55,291 nt of DNA from Halobacillus faecis. GTDB lineage: Bacteria > Bacillota > Bacilli > Bacillales > Halobacillaceae. The stretch lies in the NCBI RefSeq assembly GCF_007991335.1, contig NZ_BJYD01000031.1, positions 1-55,291 on the forward strand. Direction: 5' to 3'. Shown in pieces: positions 25,365 to 34,927 of this stretch. The position numbers were made by a program, and so were the translations under genes. A model generated the notes under the pieces. It was not told the origin of the DNA, made no database searches, and saw only the letters and a program-made list of their open reading frames with translations. The number at the start of each line of letters is the position of its first letter. Position 1 is the stretch's first letter.

Positions 25365-26807
25365 TCAGGCTGTTTGCTTTAAATCTTCCTCTAATGGGAT
25401 GTCCTTCTGTAATCCGCGGCGGGCGGCAATGATGAAGGCTGTGACTACTGCTACGGTGCCGATAGCTGCAATGATGTAGGAAACATTCAAGGACAATCCG
25501 AATCCGATCGGTGCATTCAGGATATAGGTGAATGTCGCCATCGTCATAAAGGTTGCAGGCACGGCAGCGATGAAGTAGTTTTTACGAGACAGGAACAAGT
25601 ACATCGCTCCTACCCAAAGCGCGATGACGGCTGTCGATTGGTTCGCCCAGGAGAAATATCTCCACAGCAATGTAAAATCGATGCGCGTCAATGCGAAGGA
25701 GATGACGAACAATGGAAGAGCAATCCAAACACGGCTCATGACTTTCTTCTGTGGAACTTTAATATAATCGGCAATAATCATACGCGCGCTTCGGAAAGCT
25801 GTATCCCCAGAGGTGATTGGCAGTACAATGACACCTAAGACAGCAAGTGTACCTCCAACCGCTCCTAGCATAGCGATGGAAACTTCACTAACGACGGCTG
25901 CCGGCCCTCCACTCGCAAGGATTTCATTCAGACCTGCAGATCCGTTGAACAAGCTCATAGCTGCAGCTGCCCAAATCATCGCGATGATCCCTTCTGCAAT
26001 CATCATGCCGTAGAAAATACGACGTCCTTGTTTTTCTTTTTGTGTCGTTCTTGAGATGATAGGGGTTTGTGTCGCGTGAAAACCTGACAAAGCACCACAA
26101 GAAATCGTTAAGAACAACAGTGGGAAAATCGGTGCGTTATCCGGGTGCATATTGGTAAAAGTCAATTCTGGGATCGGTGCGCCTGTGACAATAAGAGATA
26201 CTCCGACTCCAATTGCACTGATCAATAGAAGAGCACCGAAAATTGGATAAAAGCGTCCGATGATTTTATCAATTGGAAGCATTGTCGCTAACAAATAGTA
26301 AGCAAAAATCACAAGAAGAATGACTGGTAAGGCAAGCCAGCTGCTTGTCATGTTGTGTAAAAGGTCTGCAGGTGCTGTAACGAATACAGTTCCTACAAGG
26401 ACAAGCAAAAGAATCGCAAACGCGTTGACAACGTGCTTCATGACTTTCCCTAAAAACTTCCCTGCAAGCTCAGGCAAATGAGCGCCACGGTTACGGATGG
26501 ATATCATCCCAGTCAAATAATCGTGCACGGCTCCTGCAAAGATAGCTCCAAACACAATCCATAAGAAAGCTACAGGCCCATACAAGGCTCCGAGAATCGG
26601 ACCGAAGATCGGCCCTACACCCGCAATGTTCAAGAGTTGGATTAAAGCATTCTTCTTTTCTCCCATCGGTAGGTAATCGACACCATCACCGTGAGAATAA
26701 GCAGGTGTTTCACGTCCTGTGTTGACTCCGAACGTCTTTTCAACATATTTACCATACGTAAGATAACCAATAATTAAAAGTGCAATACTCACTAGAAAAG
26801 TAATCAT
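25365..26807 (-). CDS. cstA: CstA/BtsT-family peptide or pyruvate transporter
   Basis: This 480-residue carbon-starvation-protein family transporter has the conserved opening GYLTYGKYVEKTFGV and the GDGVDYLP segment. The GVGPIFGPILGALYGPVAFLW and VHDYLTGMISIRN blocks follow. It has about 12 membrane segments. It is shorter than E. coli CstA/BtsT (about 700 residues), as in other Firmicutes versions. E. coli BtsT takes up pyruvate under the BtsS/BtsR two-component system. A LytS/LytTR pair of the same type lies immediately upstream here, which supports a pyruvate-related role. AAAAGGAGG precedes the ATG. Confidence 0.88.
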   Translation of the reverse strand: MITFLVSIALLIIGYLTYGKYVEKTFGVNTGRETPAYSHGDGVDYLPMGEKKNALIQLLNIAGVGPIFGPILGALYGPVAFLWIVFGAIFAGAVHDYLTGMISIRNRGAHLPELAGKFLGKVMKHVVNAFAILLLVLVGTVFVTAPADLLHNMTSSWLALPVILLVIFAYYLLATMLPIDKIIGRFYPIFGALLLISAIGVGVSLIVTGAPIPELTFTNMHPDNAPIFPLLFLTISCGALSGFHATQTPIISRTTQKEKQGRRIFYGMMIAEGIIAMIWAAAAMSLFNGSAGLNEILASGGPAAVVSEVSIAMLGAVGGTLAVLGVIVLPITSGDTAFRSARMIIADYIKVPQKKVMSRVWIALPLFVISFALTRIDFTLLWRYFSWANQSTAVIALWVGAMYLFLSRKNYFIAAVPATFMTMATFTYILNAPIGFGLSLNVSYIIAAIGTVAVVTAFIIAARRGLQKDIPLEEDLKQTA

Positions 26808-26833
26808 CGTTTTTCCTCCTTTTCGCGCTTATC

Positions 26834-26847
26834 TGTAATCGCTTACA
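26834..26847 (-). promoter_or_regulatory. cre site (CcpA operator) upstream of cstA
   Basis: TGTAAGCGATTACA on the minus strand matches the catabolite-responsive element consensus. It sits near the expected transcription start, 27 bases before the ATG. A second, weaker copy (TGTAAGCGTTATC) is at 26861-26873. Confidence 0.75.
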
Positions 26848-26850
26848 TAG

Positions 26851-26856
26851 AATATA
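26851..26856 (-). promoter_or_regulatory. -10 box of the cstA promoter
   Basis: TATATT on the minus strand, with no good -35 box 17 bases upstream, as expected for an activator-dependent promoter. The two cre-like sites flank it. Confidence 0.45.
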
Positions 26857-26882
26857 CCAAGATAACGCTTACAAAAGGGAGG

Positions 26883-26920
26883 TTCTTGATTAACATGTCA
26901 GGATTCTTGCCCAAGATGTC
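26883..26920 (-). promoter_or_regulatory. Paired direct repeat, probable LytTR operator of cstA
   Basis: On the minus strand GACAT-N6-CAAGAA occurs twice with a 21-bp period (26904-26920 and 26883-26899), ending just upstream of the expected -35 region. LytTR-domain regulators bind imperfect repeats spaced in this way. Confidence 0.6.
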
Positions 26921-26949
26921 GTAAATGACGATTGAAATACAACGAAAAT

Positions 26950-27678
26950 TTACAACTCCAGCTTCTTTCGTAATTCTTTGACATAATTCCTGCTCACAGA
27001 AAGCTTTTCCTCGGTACCCTGCAGTTCCAATTGGTAGGCTCCATTGAACCACGGTGATAACCTATGCACGTAATCCAGGTTTACTAGATAACTTTTATGA
27101 ATTCGGAAGAACGAGAAACCTTGCAGCCGCTCCTCTACATCTTTCAGTGCATCTTTCGTTTCATAAACCTTTTGTTTGCCGACGATTTTTGTGATTCGGT
27201 CCTCCCTGTGGACATACATAATTTCAGATGGGTTTAGATATTCAATCATATCCTCCACTTCAACGGCTAACTTGGAAGGGGAATTGACAGCCTTCTCTTT
27301 TACTGGCTGAAGCTTCTTTTCTATTCTTTCCACGGTTTCATTCAACTGTTCCTCGTCATAAGGTTTGAGTAAATAATCGATTGCCTTTTGCCGAAATGCT
27401 TCAACCGCAAAATCTGGATACGCCGTTGCAAAAACGATCTCCGGTACCTTTTTGAGTTCTTGAACTGCTTTCGCTACCGCCATTCCATCCATCTTCGGCA
27501 TCTCCACATCAAGAAAAAGCACATCCGGCTGAAGCTTTAATGTCTGCATGACCGCTTCATCTCCTGATCCTGCTTCTCCTACAACTTCTATCCTATCGTA
27601 AGGTTTTAGCAAGAAGTTCAATTCTTCTCGACTGAAGCGCTCATCATCAACGATGAGCACCGTGATTTTATCCCTCAT
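26950..27678 (-). CDS. lytT: LytTR-type response regulator
   Basis: This 242-residue protein has a receiver domain, with acidic pocket Asp11-Asp12, phospho-acceptor Asp57 in LFLDVEMPKMDG, and KP in DYLLKPYD. It is joined to a LytTR DNA-binding domain (FFRIHKSYLVNLDYVHRL, then KLSVSRNYVKELR). It overlaps the sensor kinase gene by 11 bases and lies next to cstA. In B. subtilis LytT activates the pyruvate facilitator genes pftAB; E. coli BtsR activates btsT. Control of cstA is the direct inference. Confidence 0.92.
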   Translation of the reverse strand: MRDKITVLIVDDERFSREELNFLLKPYDRIEVVGEAGSGDEAVMQTLKLQPDVLFLDVEMPKMDGMAVAKAVQELKKVPEIVFATAYPDFAVEAFRQKAIDYLLKPYDEEQLNETVERIEKKLQPVKEKAVNSPSKLAVEVEDMIEYLNPSEIMYVHREDRITKIVGKQKVYETKDALKDVEERLQGFSFFRIHKSYLVNLDYVHRLSPWFNGAYQLELQGTEEKLSVSRNYVKELRKKLEL

Positions 27679-29419
27679 GGTCTATCTCCTTTTCCTGAAG
27701 AGGGACAGTAAATGCAATGGTTGTCCCTTGTCCTTGTTCACTCGTAATTCGTAGCTTCGCACTCTCTCCGTGCATGTATTCTAAACGCTTATTTACATTA
27801 TATAATCCGAAACCAGTCCCTCTCTCAGACGCAACCGATTGTTCCCCCAAGGTCCTCAACCTCATCGGTTCAATGCCTATTCCGTTGTCCGCAACGCTGA
27901 TGTGAACGAAATTACCATCTCTATGGATACGAATCGTGATTTCCGCTCCCCCTTCCTGGTCTTTAATTCCATGCTTGATGCTGTTCTCGACCAGGGGCTG
28001 CAAAGTTAAAGGAGCAATTCGTGCTGATAAGGCGTCTTCATCAATATCGTAGTGGACATGAAGGCGATCAACGAAACGCGTTTCTTCAATGAGAAGATAA
28101 GACTTTACATGTTTCAACTCTTCTTTTAAAGAGATCCAGGTTTTAGTCGTCGCCCCTAGGTTTTGCCTGAAGAACTTGGAAAGCGCGATAAGCAGCGCTC
28201 TTGCCCGGTCAGGTTCCGTACGGGTCAGCGAAACGATGACATTTAACGAATTGAACAAAAAGTGCGGGTTAACTTGTGCCTGCAGAGCCTTCACTTCCGC
28301 TTCCCGCGCAAGCTCCTGTGCTTCTTCAGCATCAGCAAGCTCCAGCTGCTGACTGAGGAGAGCACTCAATCCCTGGATCAGTTCCAATAAGACATTGGAG
28401 ATCTCTTTTTGTGACGAAACATAAAACTTCAAGGTTCCAACCACTTCTTGACGTTTTTTCAATGGAACGATAACAGCTGCCCCGAGCGGACAGTTCGGCT
28501 GTTGGCATTGAATTTCTTCATGTCTGACTACAACACGTTTCCCCGTCTCAATGACTTCACGAGTGGCGTCCGTTTGAATTGGCTCCCCCGCTTTGTGATG
28601 GTCATCAGCCTGGCCCACATGGGCCAGGATGCTTTGTTTATCTGTCATGGAGATCGCACTCACTTGAACCTCTTCATAAATGATTCGGCATGCCTTTTCT
28701 GCTGAATCCAACGTCAATCCTTTACGTAGATGAGAAACTGTTGATTCTGCCAACTTTAATGCTTTTTGTGCCTGCAAAGCTCCGACTTTCTCCTCTTCAT
28801 GAAGAACATTGCGAATGATTAACAAGAACAATGCAGAGCCGACTCCATTTGCTACAATCATAGGCACTCCAATTTCTTGGACGAGGGCCCACGCACGAGG
28901 ATATGGATCAGAAATAAGGAGAATGATCCCCATCTGTACCGTTTCTGCAAGAGCACCAACAAATAAGGCGGTCTTCAGTTTCAAAGGTTCCTCTTTTTTA
29001 TGGAAGTAACCTGCAATGATTCCAGCTATGACAGCAGAAATCCCACAAGCGATTCCGGTGAATCCTCCGAGGGAAACACGATGCAAGCCAGCAATGATCC
29101 CAGCTCCTATACCAATGCGGTACCCTCCGAAAAGCCCAGCCGCCACGATTCCAATGACTCTTGAGTTCGCCAGTGCTTCCGATTCGACAAGATTGTAAGC
29201 CCAGCGTCCATAATCAAATGAACTTGTATCATAGGTGATGCCTGTATATGTACCAATGATTCCGAACAACCCGAAAAAAGCGATAGCCATGTACCGCTGA
29301 CGCTGGTCGAGCGTTTTTTGATCAATCAACTCCCGAAAGAATCGGAAGCGAGTAATAATGAAAGCGACCGTTACTATAATCCCAAGTCTTTCAAGCATTG
29401 GGAGGAACAACTCAAACAT
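27668..29419 (-). CDS. lytS: LytS-type sensor histidine kinase
   Basis: This 583-residue kinase has the following order: a 5TM-LYT membrane module (about 1-190, including YTGITYDTSSFDYGRWAYN), a GAF-like domain (about 230-350), the His_kinase segment with phospho-acceptor histidine in QVNPHFLFNSLN, and a HATPase domain (LVENSIKHG, DNGIGI, GTGFGLYNV). The GAF region contains a cysteine pair in CQQPNCPLG that could bind a metal or respond to redox. First gene of the lytS-lytT operon, upstream of cstA. Homologues sense extracellular pyruvate. Confidence 0.93.
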   Translation of the reverse strand: MFELFLPMLERLGIIVTVAFIITRFRFFRELIDQKTLDQRQRYMAIAFFGLFGIIGTYTGITYDTSSFDYGRWAYNLVESEALANSRVIGIVAAGLFGGYRIGIGAGIIAGLHRVSLGGFTGIACGISAVIAGIIAGYFHKKEEPLKLKTALFVGALAETVQMGIILLISDPYPRAWALVQEIGVPMIVANGVGSALFLLIIRNVLHEEEKVGALQAQKALKLAESTVSHLRKGLTLDSAEKACRIIYEEVQVSAISMTDKQSILAHVGQADDHHKAGEPIQTDATREVIETGKRVVVRHEEIQCQQPNCPLGAAVIVPLKKRQEVVGTLKFYVSSQKEISNVLLELIQGLSALLSQQLELADAEEAQELAREAEVKALQAQVNPHFLFNSLNVIVSLTRTEPDRARALLIALSKFFRQNLGATTKTWISLKEELKHVKSYLLIEETRFVDRLHVHYDIDEDALSARIAPLTLQPLVENSIKHGIKDQEGGAEITIRIHRDGNFVHISVADNGIGIEPMRLRTLGEQSVASERGTGFGLYNVNKRLEYMHGESAKLRITSEQGQGTTIAFTVPLQEKEIDHEG

Positions 29420-29462
29420 ACTCTCACTTCCTTTTTCATACCTCTACTCTTTCATTTATATG

Positions 29463-29670
29463 ATCCCGATTGTGGTGGTGGTTGGCTAAGTTTCGACGTT
29501 TTTGAGCGGTGGGGGCTGCGGGGAATGGCTCGTTTTCCGCGGGAGCGCGGTGAGCCTCCTCGGCGCTTCCCACAGAAAAGCGAATGGCTTCCCAACCACC
29601 CCTGACGCTCAACTCAGTAATCGATTCTTGAAATCGAGTCTTCTAAATCCTTCCATTTAGTTTAATAGCG
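29463..29670. repeat. Diverged copy of the dispersed repeat
   Basis: It contains GGGGGCTGCGGGGAATGGCTC, the reverse complement of the core seen in other copies, then TTTTCCGCGGGAGCGCGGTG and a right end GAAATCGAGTCTTCTAAATCC. Orientation is opposite to the 18143 copy. It lies in the 401-base gap between lytS and the nitrilase gene; the rest of the gap shows only a plausible promoter region. Confidence 0.7.
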
Positions 29671-29820
29671 ATTTATGTTTATTGTAGCATGGGCGGTTTG
29701 TTTCGATACACAGAATGAAGGCAGGAGATGAAATCTTATAATCCAGCTAGAACCCTATTCGAAAACATTAGGGAAACGTCAGAATTTTTTGATACACTAA
29801 AAAGAAAATGAGGTGATAGG

Positions 29821-30603
29821 ATGACAACAAAAATAGCAATGATTCAAATGGACATCGCCTTCGGTGATCCTGAAGAAAACCGGAAAAATGCGCAGAAGAA
29901 AATAAAAGAAGCTGCTTCACAAGGAAGCGAGGTCATCTTGTTGCCTGAGTTGTGGACGACAGGCTATGATCTTTCCCGCTTTGAAGAAATAGCAGAAACA
30001 CTTGAGGGTCCGACGCATCAGCTCTTGATTTCTTTAGCACAAGAACTTAAGGTCACCATTGCCGGCTCCATCGCTGAAGAAGCAAACGGTAAGTTTTATA
30101 ATACCTTCGTTGCCTATGATGCTAAAGGTGACCGGCTGTTCAACTACCGAAAAGCGCATTTGTTCCGTTTGATGAATGAGGAAAAGTTTTTAGAATCAGG
30201 GGATCAAAAAGGAAATTTCCCCCTTGGAAATGTGCCTGTAGCCGGGGTCATTTGTTATGATATCCGTTTCCCTGAGTGGATGAGAACACACATGCTGGAT
30301 GGTTCACGCGGATTGTTTGTCGTGGCAGAATGGCCAAAACCGCGGGTCGAGCATTGGCGTAACCTACTCATCAGCCGGGCGATTGAAAATCAATGCTTCG
30401 TTATTGCCTGCAACCGTATAGGTTCTGATCGAAACAATGAGTTCGGAGGCCACTCCATCGTTGTGGATCCTTGGGGCAACGTGTTGGCTGAAGGTGGTTT
30501 CGGTGAAGAGATCGTTTATGCAGATGTAGACTTCACAGCTGTTGAGGCCATTCGCGAGCAGATTCCTATTTTTCAAGACCGACGTCCGGACTTATATGAA
30601 TGA
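29821..30603 (+). CDS. Carbon-nitrogen hydrolase (omega-amidase / MtnU-like)
   Basis: This 260-residue nitrilase-superfamily enzyme has the complete Glu-Lys-Cys triad: Glu43 in LLPELW, Lys in YRKAHLF near 110, and Cys in GVICYDIRFPEW near 143. The size and these motifs match the MtnU/YkrU and YafV group, which deamidate 2-oxo acid amides. In B. subtilis mtnU lies beside the MtnV aminotransferase gene. Here an MtnV/MtnE-like gene is 2.7 kb away, which fits transamination with glutamine in methionine salvage. GAGGTGATAGG precedes the ATG. Confidence 0.85.
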   Translation: MTTKIAMIQMDIAFGDPEENRKNAQKKIKEAASQGSEVILLPELWTTGYDLSRFEEIAETLEGPTHQLLISLAQELKVTIAGSIAEEANGKFYNTFVAYDAKGDRLFNYRKAHLFRLMNEEKFLESGDQKGNFPLGNVPVAGVICYDIRFPEWMRTHMLDGSRGLFVVAEWPKPRVEHWRNLLISRAIENQCFVIACNRIGSDRNNEFGGHSIVVDPWGNVLAEGGFGEEIVYADVDFTAVEAIREQIPIFQDRRPDLYE

Positions 30604-30663
30604 GTTCTTCTTAGACCATCGTTGAACGATGGATATTAGAATAGAAATGGATCATCTTTCAAT

Positions 30664-30700
30664 AAAAAATCCTTCCGAATCAATCGGAAGGATTTTTTTC
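30664..30700. terminator. Bidirectional terminator (nitrilase / nos)
   Basis: AAAAAATCCTTCCGA/TCGGAAGGATTTTTT with a short loop; the nos stop codon lies in it. Confidence 0.9.
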
Positions 30701-31771
30701 ATAAGCCGGGGGTTGATAGAAATAGTTCGGTGTGTCCATTCGGTTTTCATAGGCCGAATGAAAGATGTGTGTCGTTGCTGGCGAAACAGGCGGAATGAGC
30801 CATGTCCAGTCACCCGTGACCTGACGCCCACACGCTTGTTCTTTTTTCTCGAATTGTTGGAACTGTTGAGCCGCTGTATGATGATCAACAAGGCTGACCC
30901 CATCGGAATGATATGAAAACAGCACAGCTTGATTAAGCTCTACCAAAGCGCGGTCTTTCCACAAGGACGAATTTCGCTTCGTATCTAGGCCCATTGCTTC
31001 CGCTACAACAGGCAGAAGATCATAACGAAATTCATCGGCGAGGTTGCGGGCACCGATTTCTGATTCCATATAAAAACCGTTAAACGGGGCAGCTGTATAA
31101 TTGATCCCACCAATTTCAAGACGCATGTCAGAAATCACCGGGACGGCATACCAGCGTACACCTAAATCTTCAAACCAAGGATAGTCGGGATGACGAAGCG
31201 GTATTTCTAACACCTTGTTTGAAGGAATGTCAAACCACATGGGTTCCCGCCCATCCATTTGAACGACAAGAGGCAACAAATCAAAGGACGTACCTTCTCC
31301 TCTCCACCCAAGCTTTTCACATTCCTTCGTAAACGAGACTGAAGCTGGGTCTCCTGTCACGCTTCCATTCACTTCATACCCGGCGTAACGTATTAACTGA
31401 TGGTTCCAAACCCGCATTCCCCCTTCCGAGGTTTCAGGTTTGAAAATAGTAATCGTCGAGCGGATGCGCCCACCATTCGTGGCATAATCCAAGTGGTCAA
31501 GGAGTGCATCTCGCATGCCCTCTTCTGTATTGACCTGCCTGGCATCAAAGACCTTCAAGCTATTCCAAAAAAGACGTCCGATGCAGCGGTTGCTGTTTCG
31601 CCAAGCGACTTTGGCGCCATATTCAAGCTCATCATAGGTATGCGTGTAACTTCCCGTTTTACCAATCTCCTGCTCGATTTCATAAAGTCTCTCATCTGTA
31701 CCAGCAAGCTGTTGTTCCTGATGGTACTGGCGAATGAATGCTTCCGCCTTCTTATATAAATCTGTATTCAC
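30680..31771 (-). CDS. nos: Nitric oxide synthase, oxygenase type
   Basis: This 363-residue bacterial NOS oxygenase domain has no reductase domain. The heme thiolate Cys63 is in [13 protein letters not shown]. The arginine-binding region [22 protein letters not shown] and the pterin-side WTWLIPP are present. It makes NO from arginine using electrons from separate reductases. The GTG start is fixed by AGGAGG 9 bases upstream; an ATG within that spacer is out of frame. It lies 66 bases downstream of a CoA-disulfide-reductase-like gene on the same strand. Confidence 0.95.
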   Translation of the reverse strand: MNTDLYKKAEAFIRQYHQEQQLAGTDERLYEIEQEIGKTGSYTHTYDELEYGAKVAWRNSNRCIGRLFWNSLKVFDARQVNTEEGMRDALLDHLDYATNGGRIRSTITIFKPETSEGGMRVWNHQLIRYAGYEVNGSVTGDPASVSFTKECEKLGWRGEGTSFDLLPLVVQMDGREPMWFDIPSNKVLEIPLRHPDYPWFEDLGVRWYAVPVISDMRLEIGGINYTAAPFNGFYMESEIGARNLADEFRYDLLPVVAEAMGLDTKRNSSLWKDRALVELNQAVLFSYHSDGVSLVDHHTAAQQFQQFEKKEQACGRQVTGDWTWLIPPVSPATTHIFHSAYENRMDTPNYFYQPPAYEKNPSD

Positions 31772-31837
31772 AGCATGAATCCTCCTGTATGGTGCTTCAT
31801 TCCTATCCTACCATACATGAAGAACTTCCTACACGAA

Positions 31838-33166
31838 TCAGTCTGCTTTACGGGCTGCCTGCTGCAGGGGATCCCACACGCTGTTATACGGAGGTGCGTA
31901 GGCGAGATCCAAGTCTTCCAATTCATTGATCGACATTTCATGAAATAGAGCCGTAGCAAAGACATCGATTCGTTTGTCCGCTCCTTGACCTCCGATGATT
32001 TGAGCCCCGAGCAATTGACCGGTATGTTCATGGTAGATGATCTTCAATGTCATCCGATTTTCTTTGGAATAATAGCCGGCGGCATGTGTCGATGCAATCG
32101 TGATTTTCTTGTATGGAATTTTTTCGTTCTCAGCCTCCCGTTCAGAAAGACCAGTCCGGGCAAGGGTTAGATCAAAGAATTTCAATATCGACGTACCGAC
32201 GATGCCCCGGAACGATCTTCTCTGATCAATCATGTTCAGCCCTGCGATTTGTCCTTGTTTATTGGCATGTGTGCCTAATGGAATATAGTCATCCTTTTTC
32301 TTGATCCGGTGATATTGGGTTGCACAATCCCCGGCAGCATAGATATCCATTATGCTTGTCTCCATAAAAGCATTCACGGCAATTGCGTCGTTCATCCCTT
32401 TGTACACACCCGTATTTTTCATGAATGATGTATTGGGTGTCACTCCAACGGCGACAAGGACTAGATCGGATTCATATTCTCCTTTATCCGTGATGACCGA
32501 TTGTACATGTTGATCCCCTTTGAACCCTTCGACCGACTCCCCAAGATGTAGTTCCACACCGTTTCGTTCGGCTTCTTCATGGACCAGCTCTCCCATCTCC
32601 TCATCGAAAATTTTCGCCAATTGAGGGCCGCGGTCGATCAATCGAACGTTCTTTCCAATCGACACAAAGCTTTCAGCCATTTCCAGACCTATGTAACCAC
32701 CGCCGATGATCGTCACACGTTCCTTATCCTTGGTAGTCGCTGCTATAATCTCCTTAATGTCAGGAATGGTCTTCAGGGTGTAAATCCCTTCAAGCTCCCG
32801 TCCTTGCCACGGAGGCATGACTGGTGCTGCACCGGAAGCGACAAGCAGACGATCATAGGACAATTCAAACCCTACACCCTGGTCATCTTTTCCGTAAACA
32901 ACTTTATGATCACAATCTACTTCCGTTACCGTGTGATAGGTTCGCACATCGATGCCGTATTTTTCACGAAAGGTTTCAGGGTCGCGCGCGATGAGGTCTT
33001 CTGTAGACTCGACATCCCCACTTAATACATAGGGCAGGCCACATTGTCCATAAGATGTGATTCCTCCGTGTTCCAACACAGTAATGGAATGCCCTTCACT
33101 GTTCCTTACAATTTGCATGGCTGCACTCATCCCGGCAGCATCTCCTCCAATAATAACGAAATCCAT
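31838..33166 (-). CDS. CoA-disulfide reductase-like FAD oxidoreductase
   Basis: This 442-residue two-dinucleotide-domain flavoprotein has FAD motif IGGDAAGMSAA, single active cysteine Cys42 in SYGQCGLPYVLSG, NAD(P) motif IGGGYIGLEMAE and a C-terminal dimerisation domain with AYAPPYNSVWDP. This is the CoADR/NADH oxidase/Npx family; the single-cysteine motif favours CoA-disulfide or peroxide chemistry. The ATG at 33166 is used because AAGGAG lies 8 bases upstream; the GTG at 33175 overlaps that site. Upstream of nos on the same strand. Confidence 0.88.
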   Translation of the reverse strand: MDFVIIGGDAAGMSAAMQIVRNSEGHSITVLEHGGITSYGQCGLPYVLSGDVESTEDLIARDPETFREKYGIDVRTYHTVTEVDCDHKVVYGKDDQGVGFELSYDRLLVASGAAPVMPPWQGRELEGIYTLKTIPDIKEIIAATTKDKERVTIIGGGYIGLEMAESFVSIGKNVRLIDRGPQLAKIFDEEMGELVHEEAERNGVELHLGESVEGFKGDQHVQSVITDKGEYESDLVLVAVGVTPNTSFMKNTGVYKGMNDAIAVNAFMETSIMDIYAAGDCATQYHRIKKKDDYIPLGTHANKQGQIAGLNMIDQRRSFRGIVGTSILKFFDLTLARTGLSEREAENEKIPYKKITIASTHAAGYYSKENRMTLKIIYHEHTGQLLGAQIIGGQGADKRIDVFATALFHEMSINELEDLDLAYAPPYNSVWDPLQQAARKAD

Positions 33167-33302
33167 CCGACTCACTCCTTTTACGTGCCTTCTATTCTCT
33201 TATTCTTTGCCTATATGGTTCCCACTCAAACTTCTCTCATGTTAAACTAACCATATTATCTTTTTGTACGACTTTTCAAAAAAATCATTCGAGGTGAAAA
33301 AC

Positions 33303-34475
33303 ATGAAGCAATTCCAAACATCCAAAGCCATCCAGCGGCTTCCCGACCAATTTTTCGCAACTATGATTGATAAGTTAAATCTATACAAAAAACGTGGATA
33401 TGACACCTTGAACTTAGGCCAGGGAAACCCTGACCAACCTACCCCCTCCCACATCGTGCAGTCCCTACAGGAGGCGGCAGAAGATCCGGATTTCCACAAA
33501 TATCCTCCCTTCCACGGTTATGAGTTTTTGAAGGAAGCGGTGGCTGAATTCTACAAGCGTGAATATGACGTGGACATTGACCCTGAAACAGAAGTCGCCA
33601 TTATGCCCGGCAGCAAAACAGGTCTCGTTGAGCTTAGCCAATGTTTCCTCAATCCAGGAGATGTCGCGCTTGTCCCCGACCCGGGTTACCCTGATTACTG
33701 GTCCGGCATTGAAATGGTCGGCGCAGATATGAAGTCGATGCCCCTCAGGGAAGAGAATGGCTTTCTGCCTGATTATGCAGAAATTGATGAAGAGAGCTGG
33801 GAGAAAGCCAAGCTCATGTTCTTAAACTACCCCAACAATCCGACGGGGGCTATGGCAGATGCGGACTTTTTTGAAGAAACCATCCAAGAAGCAGAAAAAA
33901 ACGATGTTTGTGTCGTTCATGACTTCGCCTATGGGGCCATTGGGTTTGATGGGAACAAACCGCTCAGCTTCATGCAATTCGAAGGTGCGAAAAATGTGGG
34001 TGTTGAGGTTTATACGATGTCCAAGACATACAATATGGCCGGATGGCGGGTCGCTTTTGCAGTCGGCAATCCAAGCGTTATCCATGCGTTAGAAGTCATT
34101 CAGGACCACTATTTCTGCAGCATTTTCGGCGGATTGCAAAAAGCATCAGCCACCGCCTTACTAAGCTCACAACAATGTGTCACAGAGCTTGCTGAAACCT
34201 ATGAAAAAAGACGTGACCTTCTCGTCCGTGGGCTGGAAGAAGAGGGCTATCATGTCGCTCCCTGCCAGGGTTCTTTCTTCGCATGGCTGCAAGTGCCTGA
34301 GGGCTATACGTCTCAAGGTTTTGCGGATGATTTATTGGAAGAGACAGGATTGTTTGTCGCCCCTGGGATCGGCTTTGGTAAGTATGGAGAGGGCTATGTG
34401 CGCATCGGATTGAACAATTCGGAAGAATCATTGCAGGATGCGGTGAAACGATTTAAAGCATTTAAGCAGAAGTAA
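33303..34475 (+). CDS. mtnE: Class I aminotransferase, MtnE/MtnV-like
   Basis: This 390-residue PLP aminotransferase has INLGQGNPDQPTPSHIV-type opening (NLGQGNPDQPTPSHIV), PDPGYPDYWSG, FLNYPNNPTGA and the PLP-lysine in TMSKTYNMAGWR. These closely resemble the Bacillus MtnV/YkrV enzyme that converts ketomethylthiobutyrate to methionine. The ATG at 33303 with GAGGTG seven bases upstream is preferred over the longer frame from 33264. Together with the nitrilase it suggests part of methionine salvage, although no mtnA/K/W genes are in the window. Confidence 0.85.
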   Translation: MKQFQTSKAIQRLPDQFFATMIDKLNLYKKRGYDTLNLGQGNPDQPTPSHIVQSLQEAAEDPDFHKYPPFHGYEFLKEAVAEFYKREYDVDIDPETEVAIMPGSKTGLVELSQCFLNPGDVALVPDPGYPDYWSGIEMVGADMKSMPLREENGFLPDYAEIDEESWEKAKLMFLNYPNNPTGAMADADFFEETIQEAEKNDVCVVHDFAYGAIGFDGNKPLSFMQFEGAKNVGVEVYTMSKTYNMAGWRVAFAVGNPSVIHALEVIQDHYFCSIFGGLQKASATALLSSQQCVTELAETYEKRRDLLVRGLEEEGYHVAPCQGSFFAWLQVPEGYTSQGFADDLLEETGLFVAPGIGFGKYGEGYVRIGLNNSEESLQDAVKRFKAFKQK

Positions 34476-34482
34476 AATGAAG

Positions 34483-34518
34483 GACAGCACTTCCTAACTC
34501 GGAAGTGCTGTCTTTTTT
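34483..34518 (+). terminator. Terminator of the aminotransferase gene
   Basis: GACAGCACTTCC/GGAAGTGCTGTC, 12-bp stem, six T residues. Confidence 0.92.
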
Positions 34519-34708
34519 ATTTTTTCACTATAACAACCACTCGCTTGATCCAGATGAGCAGCGCAACCGTATATGCATACTCTTTCCTGTCGAAACAAGT
34601 CTGTTTGTTGGACAATTTTTATGAAAATAACCATTGAATACTTATTCAAAATGTATTTTAATTATCTTATACAAATATCCTACAACGACTATACAGGAGG
34701 GGTTCATA

Positions 34709-34903
34709 ATGTATGCACTTATTAGGAAAGATGATCGTTTATTAGAAGTTTTAAAAGACCCTATTGATCGTCGAGACAGGGTTTTCCCCCAAAGAAAAGA
34801 TGCTGTGAAATATGCGGAAAAATTAAATGGATATATACAATCCGGACCGAAATGGGAAGTACAGGAATATATGGTCAAAAAACGCAGAAGCTCTATTTCT
34901 TGA
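34709..34903 (+). CDS. Small uncharacterised protein
   Basis: This 64-residue basic, soluble protein starts MYALIRKDDRLLEVLKDPID. No family is recognised. The ATG at 34709 has AGGAGGGG nine bases upstream, and a good terminator follows the stop. The longer frame beginning at 34634 adds a stretch that overlaps the promoter region. Real expression is therefore likely, function unknown. Confidence 0.65.
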   Translation: MYALIRKDDRLLEVLKDPIDRRDRVFPQRKDAVKYAEKLNGYIQSGPKWEVQEYMVKKRRSSIS

Positions 34904-34920
34904 GCTTCTGCGTTTTTCTT
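34883..34920 (+). terminator. Terminator of the small protein gene
   Basis: CGCAGAAGCTC/GAGCTTCTGCG followed by TTTTTCTTCT; the stop codon lies in the loop. Confidence 0.88.
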
Positions 34921-34927
34921 CTCTTAA

